NCBI RefSeq assembly: GCF_017052585.1
Contig: NZ_JAFFHZ010000002.1
Coordinates: 496,001 to 560,000, forward strand
Length of the DNA: 64,000 nucleotides
Direction: 5' to 3'
Source of the DNA: Paenibacillus apiarius
GTDB taxonomy: Bacteria > Bacillota > Bacilli > Paenibacillales > Paenibacillaceae
Part shown: positions 36,376-45,184 of the stretch, piece after piece
How the letters are laid out: each line of letters opens with the position of its first letter
Position numbering within the stretch: position 1 is the stretch's first letter
Notes under the pieces: model-generated
Told to the model about the DNA's origin: nothing
Database searches by the model: none
The model's input: the letters and a program-made list of their open reading frames with translations, nothing else
Program-made: the position numbers and the translations under genes

Positions 36376-36941
36376 GGCCGTGAGTCCAGCCTGGAAGCAG
36401 AGAATTGCCTCTCCCACAGTGGAGTATAAATGATGCGCAGCGCCTCGGACACCTCTTGCGGAATATCCGGATTGCTTTTTTTGATTTGTTCCAGCCGTTC
36501 CGGAGGCGTCTCCGACTTCAACGCATCCAGAGCCAACAGAACGTGCTTCTTCTTCAAGCGCTCGTCGAGTATGACGAAGCGCAGCAGCAGCCGGTTGACG
36601 TTGTTCGTCTGAGTAAAGGAGTACCGCAACAGCTCATACATATCTTGATATATGATTTCGGGATGCACAATGCTAGCCGCCACCTTGATATCTAGCGTCA
36701 ACTTTCCATCCTGCCACGCCGCGCGGCTGAGCCGCAGCTGCAGAGGAATATCGGACAATAAGTCGACGAGCTGCCGATCATTCATCGAAATCAAGCGGGG
36801 CACCGGTGTAAATGCAGCCACATCCGAATTCAATGCCGGCTTTTTCTCATTCATCTCCGAGATGAACCCCAACCCTAACGTTACCATAATCGTGGCGGTA
36901 AGCGCCAATGCCACCGAACGCAAGCGTACCAATTTGTTCAT
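36366..36941 (-). CDS. Membrane-anchored protein of unknown function
   Basis: The proposed start at 36941 gives 191 residues: an N-terminal membrane helix (residues 6-23, LRSVALALTATIMVTLGLGF) and an extracytoplasmic domain with repeated ILDERLKKKHVLLALDALK-like helical segments. GGAGGTG lies 12 bases upstream. An ATG at 37049 has no ribosome site and sits beside the mtrB terminator. Single anchor plus soluble domain suggests a sporulation or envelope protein, but I cannot name it. The stop codon falls within the edge of the truncated repeat, so the C-terminus may have been changed by its insertion. Confidence 0.6.
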   Translation of the reverse strand: MNKLVRLRSVALALTATIMVTLGLGFISEMNEKKPALNSDVAAFTPVPRLISMNDRQLVDLLSDIPLQLRLSRAAWQDGKLTLDIKVAASIVHPEIIYQDMYELLRYSFTQTNNVNRLLLRFVILDERLKKKHVLLALDALKSETPPERLEQIKKSNPDIPQEVSEALRIIYTPLWERQFSASRLDSRPER

Positions 36942-37057
36942 GAACCCAATTGCACCTCCACATTGTGACATCGCCGCAGCCAGACTCGTTTTCAGCGCGT
37001 CTTCCTCTACCAGCCAGTTTCGGCGTATATAAGGATGTCCATACTTCATTGTACAAT

Positions 37058-37081
37058 GAAAAAAAGCAGGCTATGCCTGCT
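37058..37081 (-). terminator. Terminator of mtrB
   Basis: AGCAGGC and GCCTGCT enclose a TAT loop, followed by seven T on the minus strand. It lies 35 bp past mtrB. Confidence 0.88.
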
Positions 37082-37115
37082 CCATGCGTTATGTAACGAT
37101 TAAAGTTGCATTATT

Positions 37116-37337
37116 TTAATCCTTGTCCGTATGGATAACACCATGCTTCGTCATGACTACCGCTTTTCCCCGAATTTTCATCGCGGACGTATGATCGGTG
37201 AACTGCGCGACAAGCACCTCGTTTTTATCGAGCTTCTCCGTATGATGAAACCGCGTATCATTCCCGCGTGTGAGACCGATGACCTGAACCCCTTGGTCTT
37301 TCGCCTTAATGACAATAAAGTCGTTCTGATTCTCCAT
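37116..37337 (-). CDS. mtrB: trp RNA-binding attenuation protein TRAP
   Basis: This 73-residue protein aligns along its length with B. subtilis [54 protein letters not shown]. The threonines and serine of the tryptophan pocket (LTRGNDT, HTSA) and the RNA-contact lysines and arginine (KLDK, MKIRG) are retained. TRAP forms an 11-subunit ring that binds (G/U)AG repeats in RNA when tryptophan is plentiful. Its target in this window is the trpE leader. GGAGGT precedes the ATG and an extended -10 promoter lies close upstream. Confidence 0.96.
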   Translation of the reverse strand: MENQNDFIVIKAKDQGVQVIGLTRGNDTRFHHTEKLDKNEVLVAQFTDHTSAMKIRGKAVVMTKHGVIHTDKD

Positions 37338-37362
37338 AATCTTACCTCCTTATCTGTAATGT

Positions 37363-37371
37363 ATTATAACA
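37363..37371 (-). promoter_or_regulatory. Extended -10 promoter of mtrB
   Basis: TGTTATAAT on the minus strand is a consensus extended -10 element 25 bp ahead of the mtrB start. No good -35 is seen. Confidence 0.6.
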
Positions 37372-37480
37372 CGTATAGCAAAGAGTTATGGAACTTGTTC
37401 CCTAACGTATTGTTATCTGCCCGCGGCGACAATGGACATACTATCAACGATTGGGGTTAATGTAGAAAGGAGCAATACTT

Positions 37481-37645
37481 ATGCATCCAGCACATCTGCA
37501 AGAGAGTCATGTAGCGAAGCTGCAGCAATGGGAGCATGAACTTAGCCGGATAAGCGGCGAGAAAATCATTCTTGTCGCATACAGCGATAACGACGCTGAA
37601 GCGTCCGCCGCGAACAGCGGCGATCATCGAACCGATAACGCGTAG
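37481..37645 (+). CDS. Small 54-residue protein on the plus strand
   Basis: It begins MHPAHLQESHVAKLQQWEHE and continues with LSRISGEKIILVAYS, then an acidic, alanine-rich tail ending HRTDNA. An AAAGGAG ribosome site nine bases upstream and a strong terminator 20 bp downstream mark it as a real gene, against the direction of nearly everything else. The N-terminal 35 residues suggest an amphipathic helix followed by a beta strand. I do not recognise a family. It occupies the place between mtrB and hup where B. subtilis has folE. Confidence 0.65.
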   Translation: MHPAHLQESHVAKLQQWEHELSRISGEKIILVAYSDNDAEASAANSGDHRTDNA

Positions 37646-37664
37646 CATGGGTGTAAAATGGAAC

Positions 37665-37691
37665 AAAAGCCGCGACACATGTCGCGGCTTT
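37665..37691. terminator. Bidirectional terminator between the small gene and hup
   Basis: AAAGCCGCGACA and TGTCGCGGCTTT are perfect 12-bp complements around a two-base loop. It lies between convergent genes and can end both. Confidence 0.88.
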
Positions 37692-37729
37692 CACTTGCGT
37701 TCCCCTAGTTGACAAAAGTATGTAATCAC

Positions 37730-38002
37730 TTATTTGATACCCTCTTTAAGTGCTTTGCCCGGTTTGAACGCTGGAATTTTGCTGGCAGCAATCTCGATCT
37801 CTTCACCCGTTTGTGGATTCCGGCCTTTACGAGCGGAACGTTCGCGAACTTCAAAGTTGCCGAAGCCAACCAATTGCACTTTATCCCCGTTTTGAAGAGC
37901 TGTGGAGATAGCTTCGAATACAGCATCAACCACTTTCGTTACGTCCTTTTTCGACAATTCTGTCGATTCCGCAACTTCAGAAATCAATTCGGATTTATTC
38001 AT
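37730..38002 (-). CDS. hup: HU family DNA-binding protein
   Basis: This 90-residue nucleoid protein starts [20 protein letters not shown] and has the [27 protein letters not shown]-binding arm. HU dimers bend and compact DNA. The start at 38002 has GGGAGGTG upstream; the longer frame is not needed. B. subtilis has hbs at the same position, between spoIVA and mtrB. Confidence 0.97.
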   Translation of the reverse strand: MNKSELISEVAESTELSKKDVTKVVDAVFEAISTALQNGDKVQLVGFGNFEVRERSARKGRNPQTGEEIEIAASKIPAFKPGKALKEGIK

Positions 38003-38202
38003 TCTGTTCACCTCCCGACCTAAGTTAGCATCATTATCCCATTTTTTCACTGTTTGCAGATAATTTATACCTCTTCAACCCTAAAAACGTCAGATTATGC
38101 TTCATTCTGCCGCCTTTCATGGTTGAGGAACAAATTTATAGTAATATACCGCAATCACAATTGCAAGAGGAGATATGCGCATTAGAGACCAACAATACTC
38201 AA

Positions 38203-39216
38203 TCAGGCGGCCCGAGTGCGGTGTATGACATAAAACGTGACCGCGAGCGCTAAGATTAATATCGCCCCTTTCACAATGTCATGCGTGTAATATTGCAAGT
38301 TCATCATCGTTAAGCCATTTACGAGCACACCGATTAACACAGAACCTAAAAATGTGCCGATAATAGTGGGTTTGCCTGCCCCAAAGACGGAGAACCCGAC
38401 AAATACAGCGGCGACCGCCTCCATCAGCAATGGCGATCCGGCATCGATTTGTCCGCTCCCTACTCGTGCCGCATAGATCAATCCGCCTATAGACGCAAAC
38501 ATTCCTGACAAGATATAAGCGATGGTTCTTATTCTGTTAATGCGAATACCGGACAGACGGGCCGCTTCCTCGTTCCCTCCTGTCATGTACATTTGCCGGC
38601 CAAAACGGCTGTACTTCATCGTCACATGGACGCCGATAATGGCGATAAGCATTAAGAGCACGGGAATCGGCACGGTAAATAAACCAAATGAGACCTCTCC
38701 TTTGCCCAGCTGCAGGAAGGATTCATACATTTTCCCCGGCGCCTTCGTCCCATCCTCAAACTGCATATTGTTATACACGGTATATCCCTTCGTATACGTC
38801 TTATGAATACCCGCTGCGATATACATAACAGCAAGAGTGGCCAGCAGATCGGGTATGCGCATTTGGACGATAAAGAATGCGTTAATGCAACCGATCGCCG
38901 CTCCGACAAGCAGCGGAACAATAATAACGACAACAAGCGGCATCTCATACCAAATCATAAGCGAAGCCGTTACAACCGTCGTTAACGATACAGTGGAACC
39001 GACGGACAGATCGAATCCGCCGACAATGAGTGAAAGCGTCACTCCGATTGCGACAAAGGTAACGATTGATATCGAACGCAAGATGTCCGCCAGATTCGCA
39101 CTGGAGAAAAAATAAGGGAGCCGCAGCGAAAAGAAAGCGACGACGCCAATGATAACGATAATTGCTCCGTACCGAAATGAAAAATTCAGCAGCCTGTCCC
39201 TGAAGCCTGAATTCAT
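38203..39216 (-). CDS. Ribose-type ABC transporter permease
   Basis: This 337-residue membrane protein of the RbsC/BPD_transp_2 family has 8-10 helices. It contains the loop GGNEEAARLSGIRINRIRTIAYILSG and GVTLSLIVGGFDLSVGSTVSL typical of CUT2 permeases. The ATG at 39216 overlaps the ATPase gene stop as ATGA, with AAGGAG ten bases upstream. It forms the channel for a monosaccharide or related small sugar; the substrate is not apparent. Confidence 0.9.
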   Translation of the reverse strand: MNSGFRDRLLNFSFRYGAIIVIIGVVAFFSLRLPYFFSSANLADILRSISIVTFVAIGVTLSLIVGGFDLSVGSTVSLTTVVTASLMIWYEMPLVVVIIVPLLVGAAIGCINAFFIVQMRIPDLLATLAVMYIAAGIHKTYTKGYTVYNNMQFEDGTKAPGKMYESFLQLGKGEVSFGLFTVPIPVLLMLIAIIGVHVTMKYSRFGRQMYMTGGNEEAARLSGIRINRIRTIAYILSGMFASIGGLIYAARVGSGQIDAGSPLLMEAVAAVFVGFSVFGAGKPTIIGTFLGSVLIGVLVNGLTMMNLQYYTHDIVKGAILILALAVTFYVIHRTRAA

Positions 39217-40817
39217 TTTCTCCATTCTCCTTCCCTGCCCGCGCTCGCGTAGAACATGAGCTGCTCCTGCGTTACTTCATTCCGCTGAAAGGTGTGCACC
39301 AATTCACCGTCATACATAACGTATAACCGATCTGCAATTCCCACTGCTTCATTGAATTCACACGTTAAATACACAATTCCTTTTCCCTGCTGCGCCAGCT
39401 TGCCTATGATTCGAAAGACGTCGCTCTTCGCTCCGATATCCATGCCTTTGGTTGGCTCGTCCAGAACATACACATGTGCGGGTCTCTCAAGCCATTTCCC
39501 AATAGATACTTTCTGCTGGTTCCCGCCGCTTAAATATTTCACTTTTTGAGTGACGGACGAAGATTGAATTCCGAGCCGGCGGCGCATCTGTTCGGCCAAG
39601 CTCCATTCTTTCCGCTTCTTCACAAATCCGAGCCGGCTTAACGCTTTCAATAAAGGAGCGCTAATATTGCGCTGGATTGATTCTTGGACAAATACGCCTT
39701 GCTTCCTTCGCTCTTCCGGTACAAGCACGATGCCGGCCCGAACGGCGTCGGCAGGCTCCTTCGGCATGAGCGGCCTGCCATTCAACGACATGCTTCCTCG
39801 TTCATGCCGATCCACTCCGGCCAGCAGCCGCGACAGCTCGGTCTTGCCCGCCCCTACAACCCCGACGATACCTACAATTTCTCCTTGCCGGACGTGAAAG
39901 CTTACGTCACGCACTTTCCGGCCGCGTGTAAGGCCCCGCACCTGCAAGAGAACGTCGCCGATAACCGTTTGTTGCTTCGGAAATTCTTCTTCAAACGTCT
40001 TGCCGAGCATATGACGGACCGCTTCTTCGGGCGTCGTCTCACCGGTCCGCGAGGAGTGGACGATATGACCGTCACGCATAATCGTGATGCGATCGCTTTC
40101 CGCGAACACTTCGGGAAAACGGTGTGAAATAAAAATGACGACAACGCCAAGGTCGCGCATGGAACGCATCATTTGGAACAACCGCTCGGCTTCTTCATGA
40201 CTTAGCGGCGCGGTCGGTTCATCGAATATGACGACCTTGGGCCGCCCCGCCAATATTCTAGCCAGCAGCACCATCTGCTTCTCGGCCAGCGTGCATTGCT
40301 CCACTCGCTTCGTCATCGGAATCGCTCCGCCTAAAGCCTGCATCGCTTGCTCGGCTTCTTGACGAATCTGCCGCGGGCTTACCCACCAGGACCGCTTGCC
40401 TTGCCCCATGCGGTCCATCATAATGTTTTCCGCAACGGTAAGCTGCGGCACCAGTGCCGTGTCCACTTCCTGATACACGCAATGAATGCCTTGACGCTTG
40501 GCATCGGCTGGGGACTTAATATGCAGCGGACGGCTGCCGATGTGAATATTGCCGACATCCGAGCGATATGCGCCCGACAATATTTTCATGAGCGTGCTTT
40601 TCCCCGCTCCATTCGCTCCAAGCAGAGCGTGAATTTCGCCGCTGGAAGCGGTAAAGCTTACACTATGGAGTACCGCCACGCCGTTGAATGATTTGGATAT
40701 ACCAAGCATATACAGATCGTCGTCGGGATCAGAAGCTTGAATTTCCGCTTTCCGCTCCGTACGGACCGCATTCGCGGAAAAGGCATTGTCGGGTTGTGCA
40801 TCGATAGAGTCAGTCAT
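39213..40817 (-). CDS. Ribose-type ABC transporter ATPase (two ABC domains)
   Basis: This 535-residue RbsA/MglA-like protein contains two nucleotide-binding halves. The first has Walker A GANGAGKST, a degenerate signature (VEQCTLAEKQMV) and Walker B VVIFDEPTAPL. The second has a Walker A-like GVVGAGKTE, signature YLSGGNQQKVSIGKWL and Walker B VYVLDEPTKGMD. It drives import by the adjacent permease. I chose the ATG at 40817, with GGGCGGG upstream; a TTG at 40862 overlapping the binding-protein stop is an alternative. Confidence 0.9.
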   Translation of the reverse strand: MTDSIDAQPDNAFSANAVRTERKAEIQASDPDDDLYMLGISKSFNGVAVLHSVSFTASSGEIHALLGANGAGKSTLMKILSGAYRSDVGNIHIGSRPLHIKSPADAKRQGIHCVYQEVDTALVPQLTVAENIMMDRMGQGKRSWWVSPRQIRQEAEQAMQALGGAIPMTKRVEQCTLAEKQMVLLARILAGRPKVVIFDEPTAPLSHEEAERLFQMMRSMRDLGVVVIFISHRFPEVFAESDRITIMRDGHIVHSSRTGETTPEEAVRHMLGKTFEEEFPKQQTVIGDVLLQVRGLTRGRKVRDVSFHVRQGEIVGIVGVVGAGKTELSRLLAGVDRHERGSMSLNGRPLMPKEPADAVRAGIVLVPEERRKQGVFVQESIQRNISAPLLKALSRLGFVKKRKEWSLAEQMRRRLGIQSSSVTQKVKYLSGGNQQKVSIGKWLERPAHVYVLDEPTKGMDIGAKSDVFRIIGKLAQQGKGIVYLTCEFNEAVGIADRLYVMYDGELVHTFQRNEVTQEQLMFYASAGREGEWRK

Positions 40818-40848
40818 TTCATATCCCGCCCTTTTATTCGGTAACTGT

Positions 40849-41922
40849 TCACTTGTATTCAATCATCCAATCTTTCAAGCCTTGCGTGCTGCCGCTCCAG
40901 CCTTTAACATATTCGGACAGTTCAGTCGTTGATATTGGCTTGCCCGGCAAATCCTCGCGTTTGACAAACACCGGCTCCAATACGACCTTTCCCTCAACTT
41001 CATCGCCATGCAGCTTCTGATAGACGAGCCGCACCTGCACGCGTCCGATATCTTTCGGGTCTACTGCAGCCGATACAATCCATGGATTGTTATCGTCTTG
41101 AATCATTTGGAGGTCTTCATCGCTCATATCGATTCCGTATACTTTAATCTCATGTCGGCCAGACTCTTGTATAGCACGAGCTGCGCCTTTGGCGAATTCG
41201 TCATAAGCGGCCCATACCGCGGCAATGTCGCCTTTGTTCGGAAATTGCTTCAATACCGCTTCCATTTTCGCCTGCGTGTCTAGAGCCGTGCTGGAAGTAG
41301 CTGCGCCAAATGCGGCAATTTCTTTCACATCGGGATTTCTCTTCATGAATGCGTCGTATGCAATTTGACGGCGTTCCATCGGAGCAAATCCGGCAGTCCA
41401 TATTTTGACGATGTTTCCTTTGCGGCCGATATCGTCCCCCATTTGTTCCAGCGTCATCTGCGCCATCTTCTCGTCACCTTGCTCAAGCACGGTCACCCCG
41501 GGTATTTTGACGGGCGCGTCGAAGGCAACGACGGGAATTTGTTGCGCTGCCGCTTTGTTCATCCCCGCATTCAACGATTCCGAGTTTCCATGATCTGTAA
41601 GAATCGCATCAAACTTCTGACTTACGGCCATTTCGAATTGCGCTCCCATTTTCGCCTTATCATTCTCGGCAACGAACGTAGTTAATTCGCCTCCGAACCT
41701 CTTTATCTCTTCTTTAATGCCGTCTGCATATTGCTGAGAAAAAGTGCCGGTATTAAATTCCATAATGAGCGCGATGCGCTTGCCCCGAATTCCGTCATTC
41801 GTTCCGGCAGCTCCTTCTGTTCCGCCAGAAAGATGAGCGCAAGCCGGTGTCATGACGGCGATTAGCAATAAGAAAGACAACTTCAGCCATGTGCCACGAT
41901 GATTGAGCGGTTGTGCCGACAT
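40849..41922 (-). CDS. Ribose-type ABC transporter substrate-binding lipoprotein
   Basis: This 357-residue periplasmic-binding-protein family (type 1) lipoprotein has a signal peptide with lipobox AVMTPAC (cysteine at 28). The mature part (KRIALIMEFNTGTFSQQYADGIKEE, FDAILTDHGNSESLN) follows the ribose-binding fold. First gene of a three-gene CUT2 operon, inserted here between spoIVA and hup relative to B. subtilis. No regulator or sugar kinase is nearby, so the substrate is open. Confidence 0.9.
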   Translation of the reverse strand: MSAQPLNHRGTWLKLSFLLLIAVMTPACAHLSGGTEGAAGTNDGIRGKRIALIMEFNTGTFSQQYADGIKEEIKRFGGELTTFVAENDKAKMGAQFEMAVSQKFDAILTDHGNSESLNAGMNKAAAQQIPVVAFDAPVKIPGVTVLEQGDEKMAQMTLEQMGDDIGRKGNIVKIWTAGFAPMERRQIAYDAFMKRNPDVKEIAAFGAATSSTALDTQAKMEAVLKQFPNKGDIAAVWAAYDEFAKGAARAIQESGRHEIKVYGIDMSDEDLQMIQDDNNPWIVSAAVDPKDIGRVQVRLVYQKLHGDEVEGKVVLEPVFVKREDLPGKPISTTELSEYVKGWSGSTQGLKDWMIEYK

Positions 41923-42046
41923 CCTCCAATCCCCCTTATTTATGTAAGTTCGTCTCTATATGGATCCACTTTTTTCCGTGAATTCATTATCCATAAATAT
42001 AATGGTTAATTCCGAGTCTGTAAATTGGTTTATGAGAAGTTGTATG

Positions 42047-42104
42047 AAAAAAGCTCAAGCGGGAACTTCTTCCTGCTGGAAGAGGTCCTGTCGCCTGAGC
42101 TTTT
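42047..42104 (-). terminator. Terminator of spoIVA
   Basis: AAAAGCTCA.GC pairs with GC.TGAGCTTTT, with an inner CTTC..CC / GG..GAG hairpin. The minus strand continues TTTTTTC. It lies seven bases past the spoIVA stop. Confidence 0.8.
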
Positions 42105-42110
42105 GCCTAC

Positions 42111-43589
42111 TTACAATATTATCGCAATCAATCCGCCGGAGCCTTCATTGATGATTCGTCCGAGAGTCTCCTGTAGTTTGTATCTTGCGTTATCCGGCAT
42201 CATGGCAATCTTGCCTTGAATGCCTTCTCTGACTATGGAATGCAGCGATCTTCCGAAAATGTCCGAATTCCAAATCTTTGTCGGGTCGTTCTCGAAGTCC
42301 TGCATGAGATAACGCATAAGCTCCTCGCTCTGTTTCTCCGTACCGATGATTGGCGCGAATTCGGACTCGACATCGACGCGAATCATATGAATGGACGGGG
42401 CGGTCGCCTTCAAACGAAGGCCGAAACGCGAGCCTTGCCGGATGAGCTCCGGCTCATCGAGAGCCATTTCTGTCAATGTTGGAGCAGCTATGCCATAACC
42501 TGTCGTCTTGACCATTTCAAGCGCATCCGCAAAACGATCGTACTCTCGCTTCGCATGGGCAAACTCCTGCATTAACTGGAGCAGATGATCCTTGCCTCGA
42601 ATCTCCACTCCGACCACTTCCATCAGGATTTGGTCATATAATTCGTCCGGCGCGTACAAATCAATCTCCGCGACGCCCTGGCCCATATCCATCCCGCTTA
42701 AGCCAGCCCTAGCAATAAAATCATATTCCATGAACTGTTGCACGACACGATCGACATCGCGCAAACGACGAATGTCCTTCACTGTGTCCCGTACCGACGA
42801 TTCATAGCTGGTGCGCAGCCAATGACTGTCATTCAGCACCATCACCCAGCTCGGCAAGTTGACGTTGACTTCATGAACCGGGAACTCATACAACACTTCG
42901 CGCAGAACGCCCATGACGTCGTCTTCGCCCATCGTAGCCACGCTAAGCGAAATAACCGGAATGTCGTATTTTTCCTGCAGTTCATTCCGGAGCTCCAACG
43001 TCTCTTCGCTGCGGGGCCGCGTAGAGTTAATGACTAACACGAACGGCTTGCCGACTTCTTTCAACTCATTGATGACCCGTTCTTCAGAGTCGACATAAGA
43101 GCTGCGCGGTATTTCCGCAATTGTTCCGTCTGTCGTTACGACAACACCGAGCGTGGAATGCTCTTGAATAACCTTGCGTGTGCCGATTTCCGCCGCCTCT
43201 TGGAATGGAATCGGCTCCTCGAACCATGGCGTGCTAATCATCCGCGGTCCATTCTCGTCCTCATAGCCTTTGGCGCCTTCGACCGCATATCCGACGCAAT
43301 CGACAAGGCGAACGTTTACTTCCAGACCCTCGACGACTTTAATTTGCACCGCATTATTCGGGACGAACTTCGGTTCGGTAGTCATGATGGTTTTTCCTGC
43401 TGCACTTTGGGGCAGTTCGTCTACTGCGCGAGCGCGATCCGATTCGTTCGCAATGTTTGGCAGCACGACTGTTTCCATAAATCGTTTAATAAAAGTCGAT
43501 TTCCCCGTGCGGACCGCACCGACGACCCCGAGGTAAATATCCCCACCGGTACGCTCGGCAATGTCCTTAAAAATGTCCACTTTTTCCAA
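42111..43589 (-). CDS. spoIVA: Stage IV sporulation protein A, spore-coat morphogenetic ATPase
   Basis: This 492-residue protein matches B. subtilis SpoIVA end to end. It has Walker A GVVGAVRTGKST, the KTIMTTEPKFVPN switch region and VDCVGYAVEGAKGYEDENGPRM, and ends INEGSGGLIAIIL. SpoIVA polymerises with ATP hydrolysis on the forespore surface as the basement layer of the coat. The start is a TTG at 43589 that restores the conserved (M)EKVDIFKDIAERT N-terminus, with GAGGGGA upstream. A sigma-E-like promoter lies about 250 bp ahead. Confidence 0.97.
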   Translation of the reverse strand: MEKVDIFKDIAERTGGDIYLGVVGAVRTGKSTFIKRFMETVVLPNIANESDRARAVDELPQSAAGKTIMTTEPKFVPNNAVQIKVVEGLEVNVRLVDCVGYAVEGAKGYEDENGPRMISTPWFEEPIPFQEAAEIGTRKVIQEHSTLGVVVTTDGTIAEIPRSSYVDSEERVINELKEVGKPFVLVINSTRPRSEETLELRNELQEKYDIPVISLSVATMGEDDVMGVLREVLYEFPVHEVNVNLPSWVMVLNDSHWLRTSYESSVRDTVKDIRRLRDVDRVVQQFMEYDFIARAGLSGMDMGQGVAEIDLYAPDELYDQILMEVVGVEIRGKDHLLQLMQEFAHAKREYDRFADALEMVKTTGYGIAAPTLTEMALDEPELIRQGSRFGLRLKATAPSIHMIRVDVESEFAPIIGTEKQSEELMRYLMQDFENDPTKIWNSDIFGRSLHSIVREGIQGKIAMMPDNARYKLQETLGRIINEGSGGLIAIIL

Positions 43590-43837
43590 TGATATCCCCT
43601 CCTCAAAATTTTCCGACGGACCTAGAGGCAACGTCCGCCTCTCGCCCTTCAGAAACGATTGGCACCGTTGCTAGGATTGAGCTGTTGCCGTTGTCGCCAG
43701 TGTTCGCCGCCGAGATTTCACGTCGTACAAGGGCATTTTTTTCGACGCAACTCGTACATGCTTTTGGACTAGTAACATCATATTTGGAAGCAGACAGAAA
43801 TATGCCCCATGTCACTAACATTTTTATTCGCATAACG

Positions 43838-43866
43838 AACGTATGCCTTCCAAATCAAATATATGG
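43838..43866 (-). promoter_or_regulatory. Candidate sigma-E promoter of spoIVA
   Basis: CCATATAT, 13 bp and CATACGTT on the minus strand resemble the sigma-E -35 (ATATT) and -10 (CATACAAT) elements at the right spacing. SpoIVA is a known mother-cell sigma-E target. Confidence 0.5.
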
Positions 43867-43891
43867 ATATTAATAGAAAAGTATGCAGAAT

Positions 43892-43926
43892 AAAAAAAGA
43901 CCAAGCGGAAACGATTCCGATTGATC
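43892..43926 (-). terminator. Terminator of the YphF-like lipoprotein gene
   Basis: GA.CAA.CGGAA pairs with TTCCG.TTG.TC around TCGT and is followed by seven T on the minus strand. Confidence 0.8.
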
Positions 43927-43950
43927 TTTACAACCATTGTGATTCGGGAA

Positions 43951-44694
43951 TTACTTCGATTGCGGCGTGGATTCGGCTTGCGGCCATGGCGCGTTGTCCT
44001 TCCATATGTATGCAACCGATTTCACGGGCACATAGAAGGAAGACTCGACAAGCAGAGGCCGCAAATCTTTCTCTTTTCCTGACGGACGCTGCTCCGACTT
44101 CTCGACGAGCTGCATAATGTCCGGAGCATAATCCGCATACACTCTGCCTTCCTTATCCATCATGAACGAAAGCGGCTGCCCGGTGAACGGGCTCAGCACT
44201 TCGCTGGGGCGGACTCCAGCCGCACCTTCATCAATGCCGTAGAAGCCAGGATACACTTCCTCTGCCGCCGGAAGGCTTCCTTGCTTGCGCTTATAAGAAT
44301 CGACCGCCCGAGTCAAATCATTGACCCGCTGCGCCGTAAGCAAATCCATTATCCGCACCTTGGGATCCGTTTCCTCATCGATGATTAAATAGGTTCCTGT
44401 GCCGCCTGCCTCGAAAGCATTGTCCGGACTGGAGCCCAGCACTCCTCGCCGCTTCAACAGTTCCAAATCGATACGGAACTTCTCATAGCGTGGAACATCC
44501 ATGTCACTCGTTATGATGGGCAGAAGCTGCGTTTGCTTTTGATATTCATCCACGGCATTTTGAACGAGAAGGATTCCATCCCGGGCGGATTGCTGATTCT
44601 CATTGCGCAGCTCCTTGGGATACAGGCACCCTTGCAGCAACATGCTGATGAGTATAGTGACAAGGAGCAGCGCAACCCGTCTATTCCGGCTCAA
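43951..44694 (-). CDS. yphF: YphF-like lipoprotein
   Basis: This 247-residue secreted lipoprotein has signal peptide VALLLVTILISMLLQGC with lipobox LLQGC. The mature part is rich in charged helical segments (RDGILLVQNAVDEYQKQTQLLPI) and contains repeated DMDVPRYEKF-like and RPSEVLSPFTGQPLSFMMDKEG elements. Length, lipobox and position upstream of spoIVA match B. subtilis yphF. The function is unknown; linkage suggests a sporulation or envelope role. Confidence 0.75.
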   Translation of the reverse strand: MSRNRRVALLLVTILISMLLQGCLYPKELRNENQQSARDGILLVQNAVDEYQKQTQLLPIITSDMDVPRYEKFRIDLELLKRRGVLGSSPDNAFEAGGTGTYLIIDEETDPKVRIMDLLTAQRVNDLTRAVDSYKRKQGSLPAAEEVYPGFYGIDEGAAGVRPSEVLSPFTGQPLSFMMDKEGRVYADYAPDIMQLVEKSEQRPSGKEKDLRPLLVESSFYVPVKSVAYIWKDNAPWPQAESTPQSK

Positions 44695-44737
44695 TCACAT
44701 TCCTCCTTACTTCGCTAACGGTGATATTTTCGTCCGA

Positions 44738-45094
44738 TTACCACAAGGAATCATCATTTTGTCGCTCCGCTAGCTGACGGCGAACCAGCGCTTTAAGCGG
44801 ATCTTCAGGTACCGTAACCGTAATCAGGCCTTCCTGGCCCGAAACGCGCACCTGGCAGGCCAGACGCAGCCCCTGGGTGGACACCACTCCAAGCTTCCGC
44901 TGTTCAGGTGAACTGGGCGGAGTCAGCACCCGCTCTTCACCATCTACGTTGACCTTGCACATTAAACAGCCTGCTTTGCCGCCACAGCGCGTACGAACCG
45001 AGACCCCGGCCCGTCTGGCCGCATCAAGCAGCGACACAGCATGCTTTATCTCGATCTCAATGCCTTGAGGTTCAAATCGAACTCGCGTTCCCAC
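44738..45094 (-). CDS. Plant-type [2Fe-2S] ferredoxin (first of two)
   Basis: This 118-residue protein has the ferredoxin fold with cluster cysteines in RTRCGGKAGCLMCKV and the distal LRLACQVRV, giving C-X4-C-X2-C and a fourth C. The extension after the cluster (ITVTVPEDPLKALVRRQLAERQNDDSLW) is longer than in minimal ferredoxins. It carries single electrons in the cytoplasm; partners are unknown. It lies 43 bp upstream of yphF. Confidence 0.88.
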   Translation of the reverse strand: MGTRVRFEPQGIEIEIKHAVSLLDAARRAGVSVRTRCGGKAGCLMCKVNVDGEERVLTPPSSPEQRKLGVVSTQGLRLACQVRVSGQEGLITVTVPEDPLKALVRRQLAERQNDDSLW

Positions 45095-45130
45095 AGCTGC
45101 AGCATCCTTTCAAGTTTTAAAATCGATGTA

Positions 45131-45170
45131 TAAAAGGCTGTTCACAAAGTCCCCTGTTGATCACGGACTA
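45131..45170. repeat. Short remnant of the dispersed repeat
   Basis: GGCTGTTCACAAAGTCCCCT followed by GTTGATCACGGA resembles the TGATCACGAA end of the repeats at 36 and 56 kb. Only this end is present, between two genes. Confidence 0.4.
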
Positions 45171-45184
45171 TAATGTAATATGTA

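Larger units (their letters stand above)
43590..43950. other. Intergenic region upstream of spoIVA
   Basis: This 361-bp region holds the yphF terminator (43892-43926), a sigma-E promoter candidate (43838-43866) and a leader of over 200 bases. A 76-codon open frame in it has no ribosome site and is not called. Confidence 0.6.

Noticed and set aside
36942..37049. Upstream extension of the unknown membrane protein to the ATG at 37049
   Set aside because: No ribosome site and immediate contact with the mtrB terminator; the ATG at 36941 is better.
43603..43833. 76-codon minus-strand frame upstream of spoIVA
   Set aside because: No ribosome site; it covers the predicted spoIVA leader.
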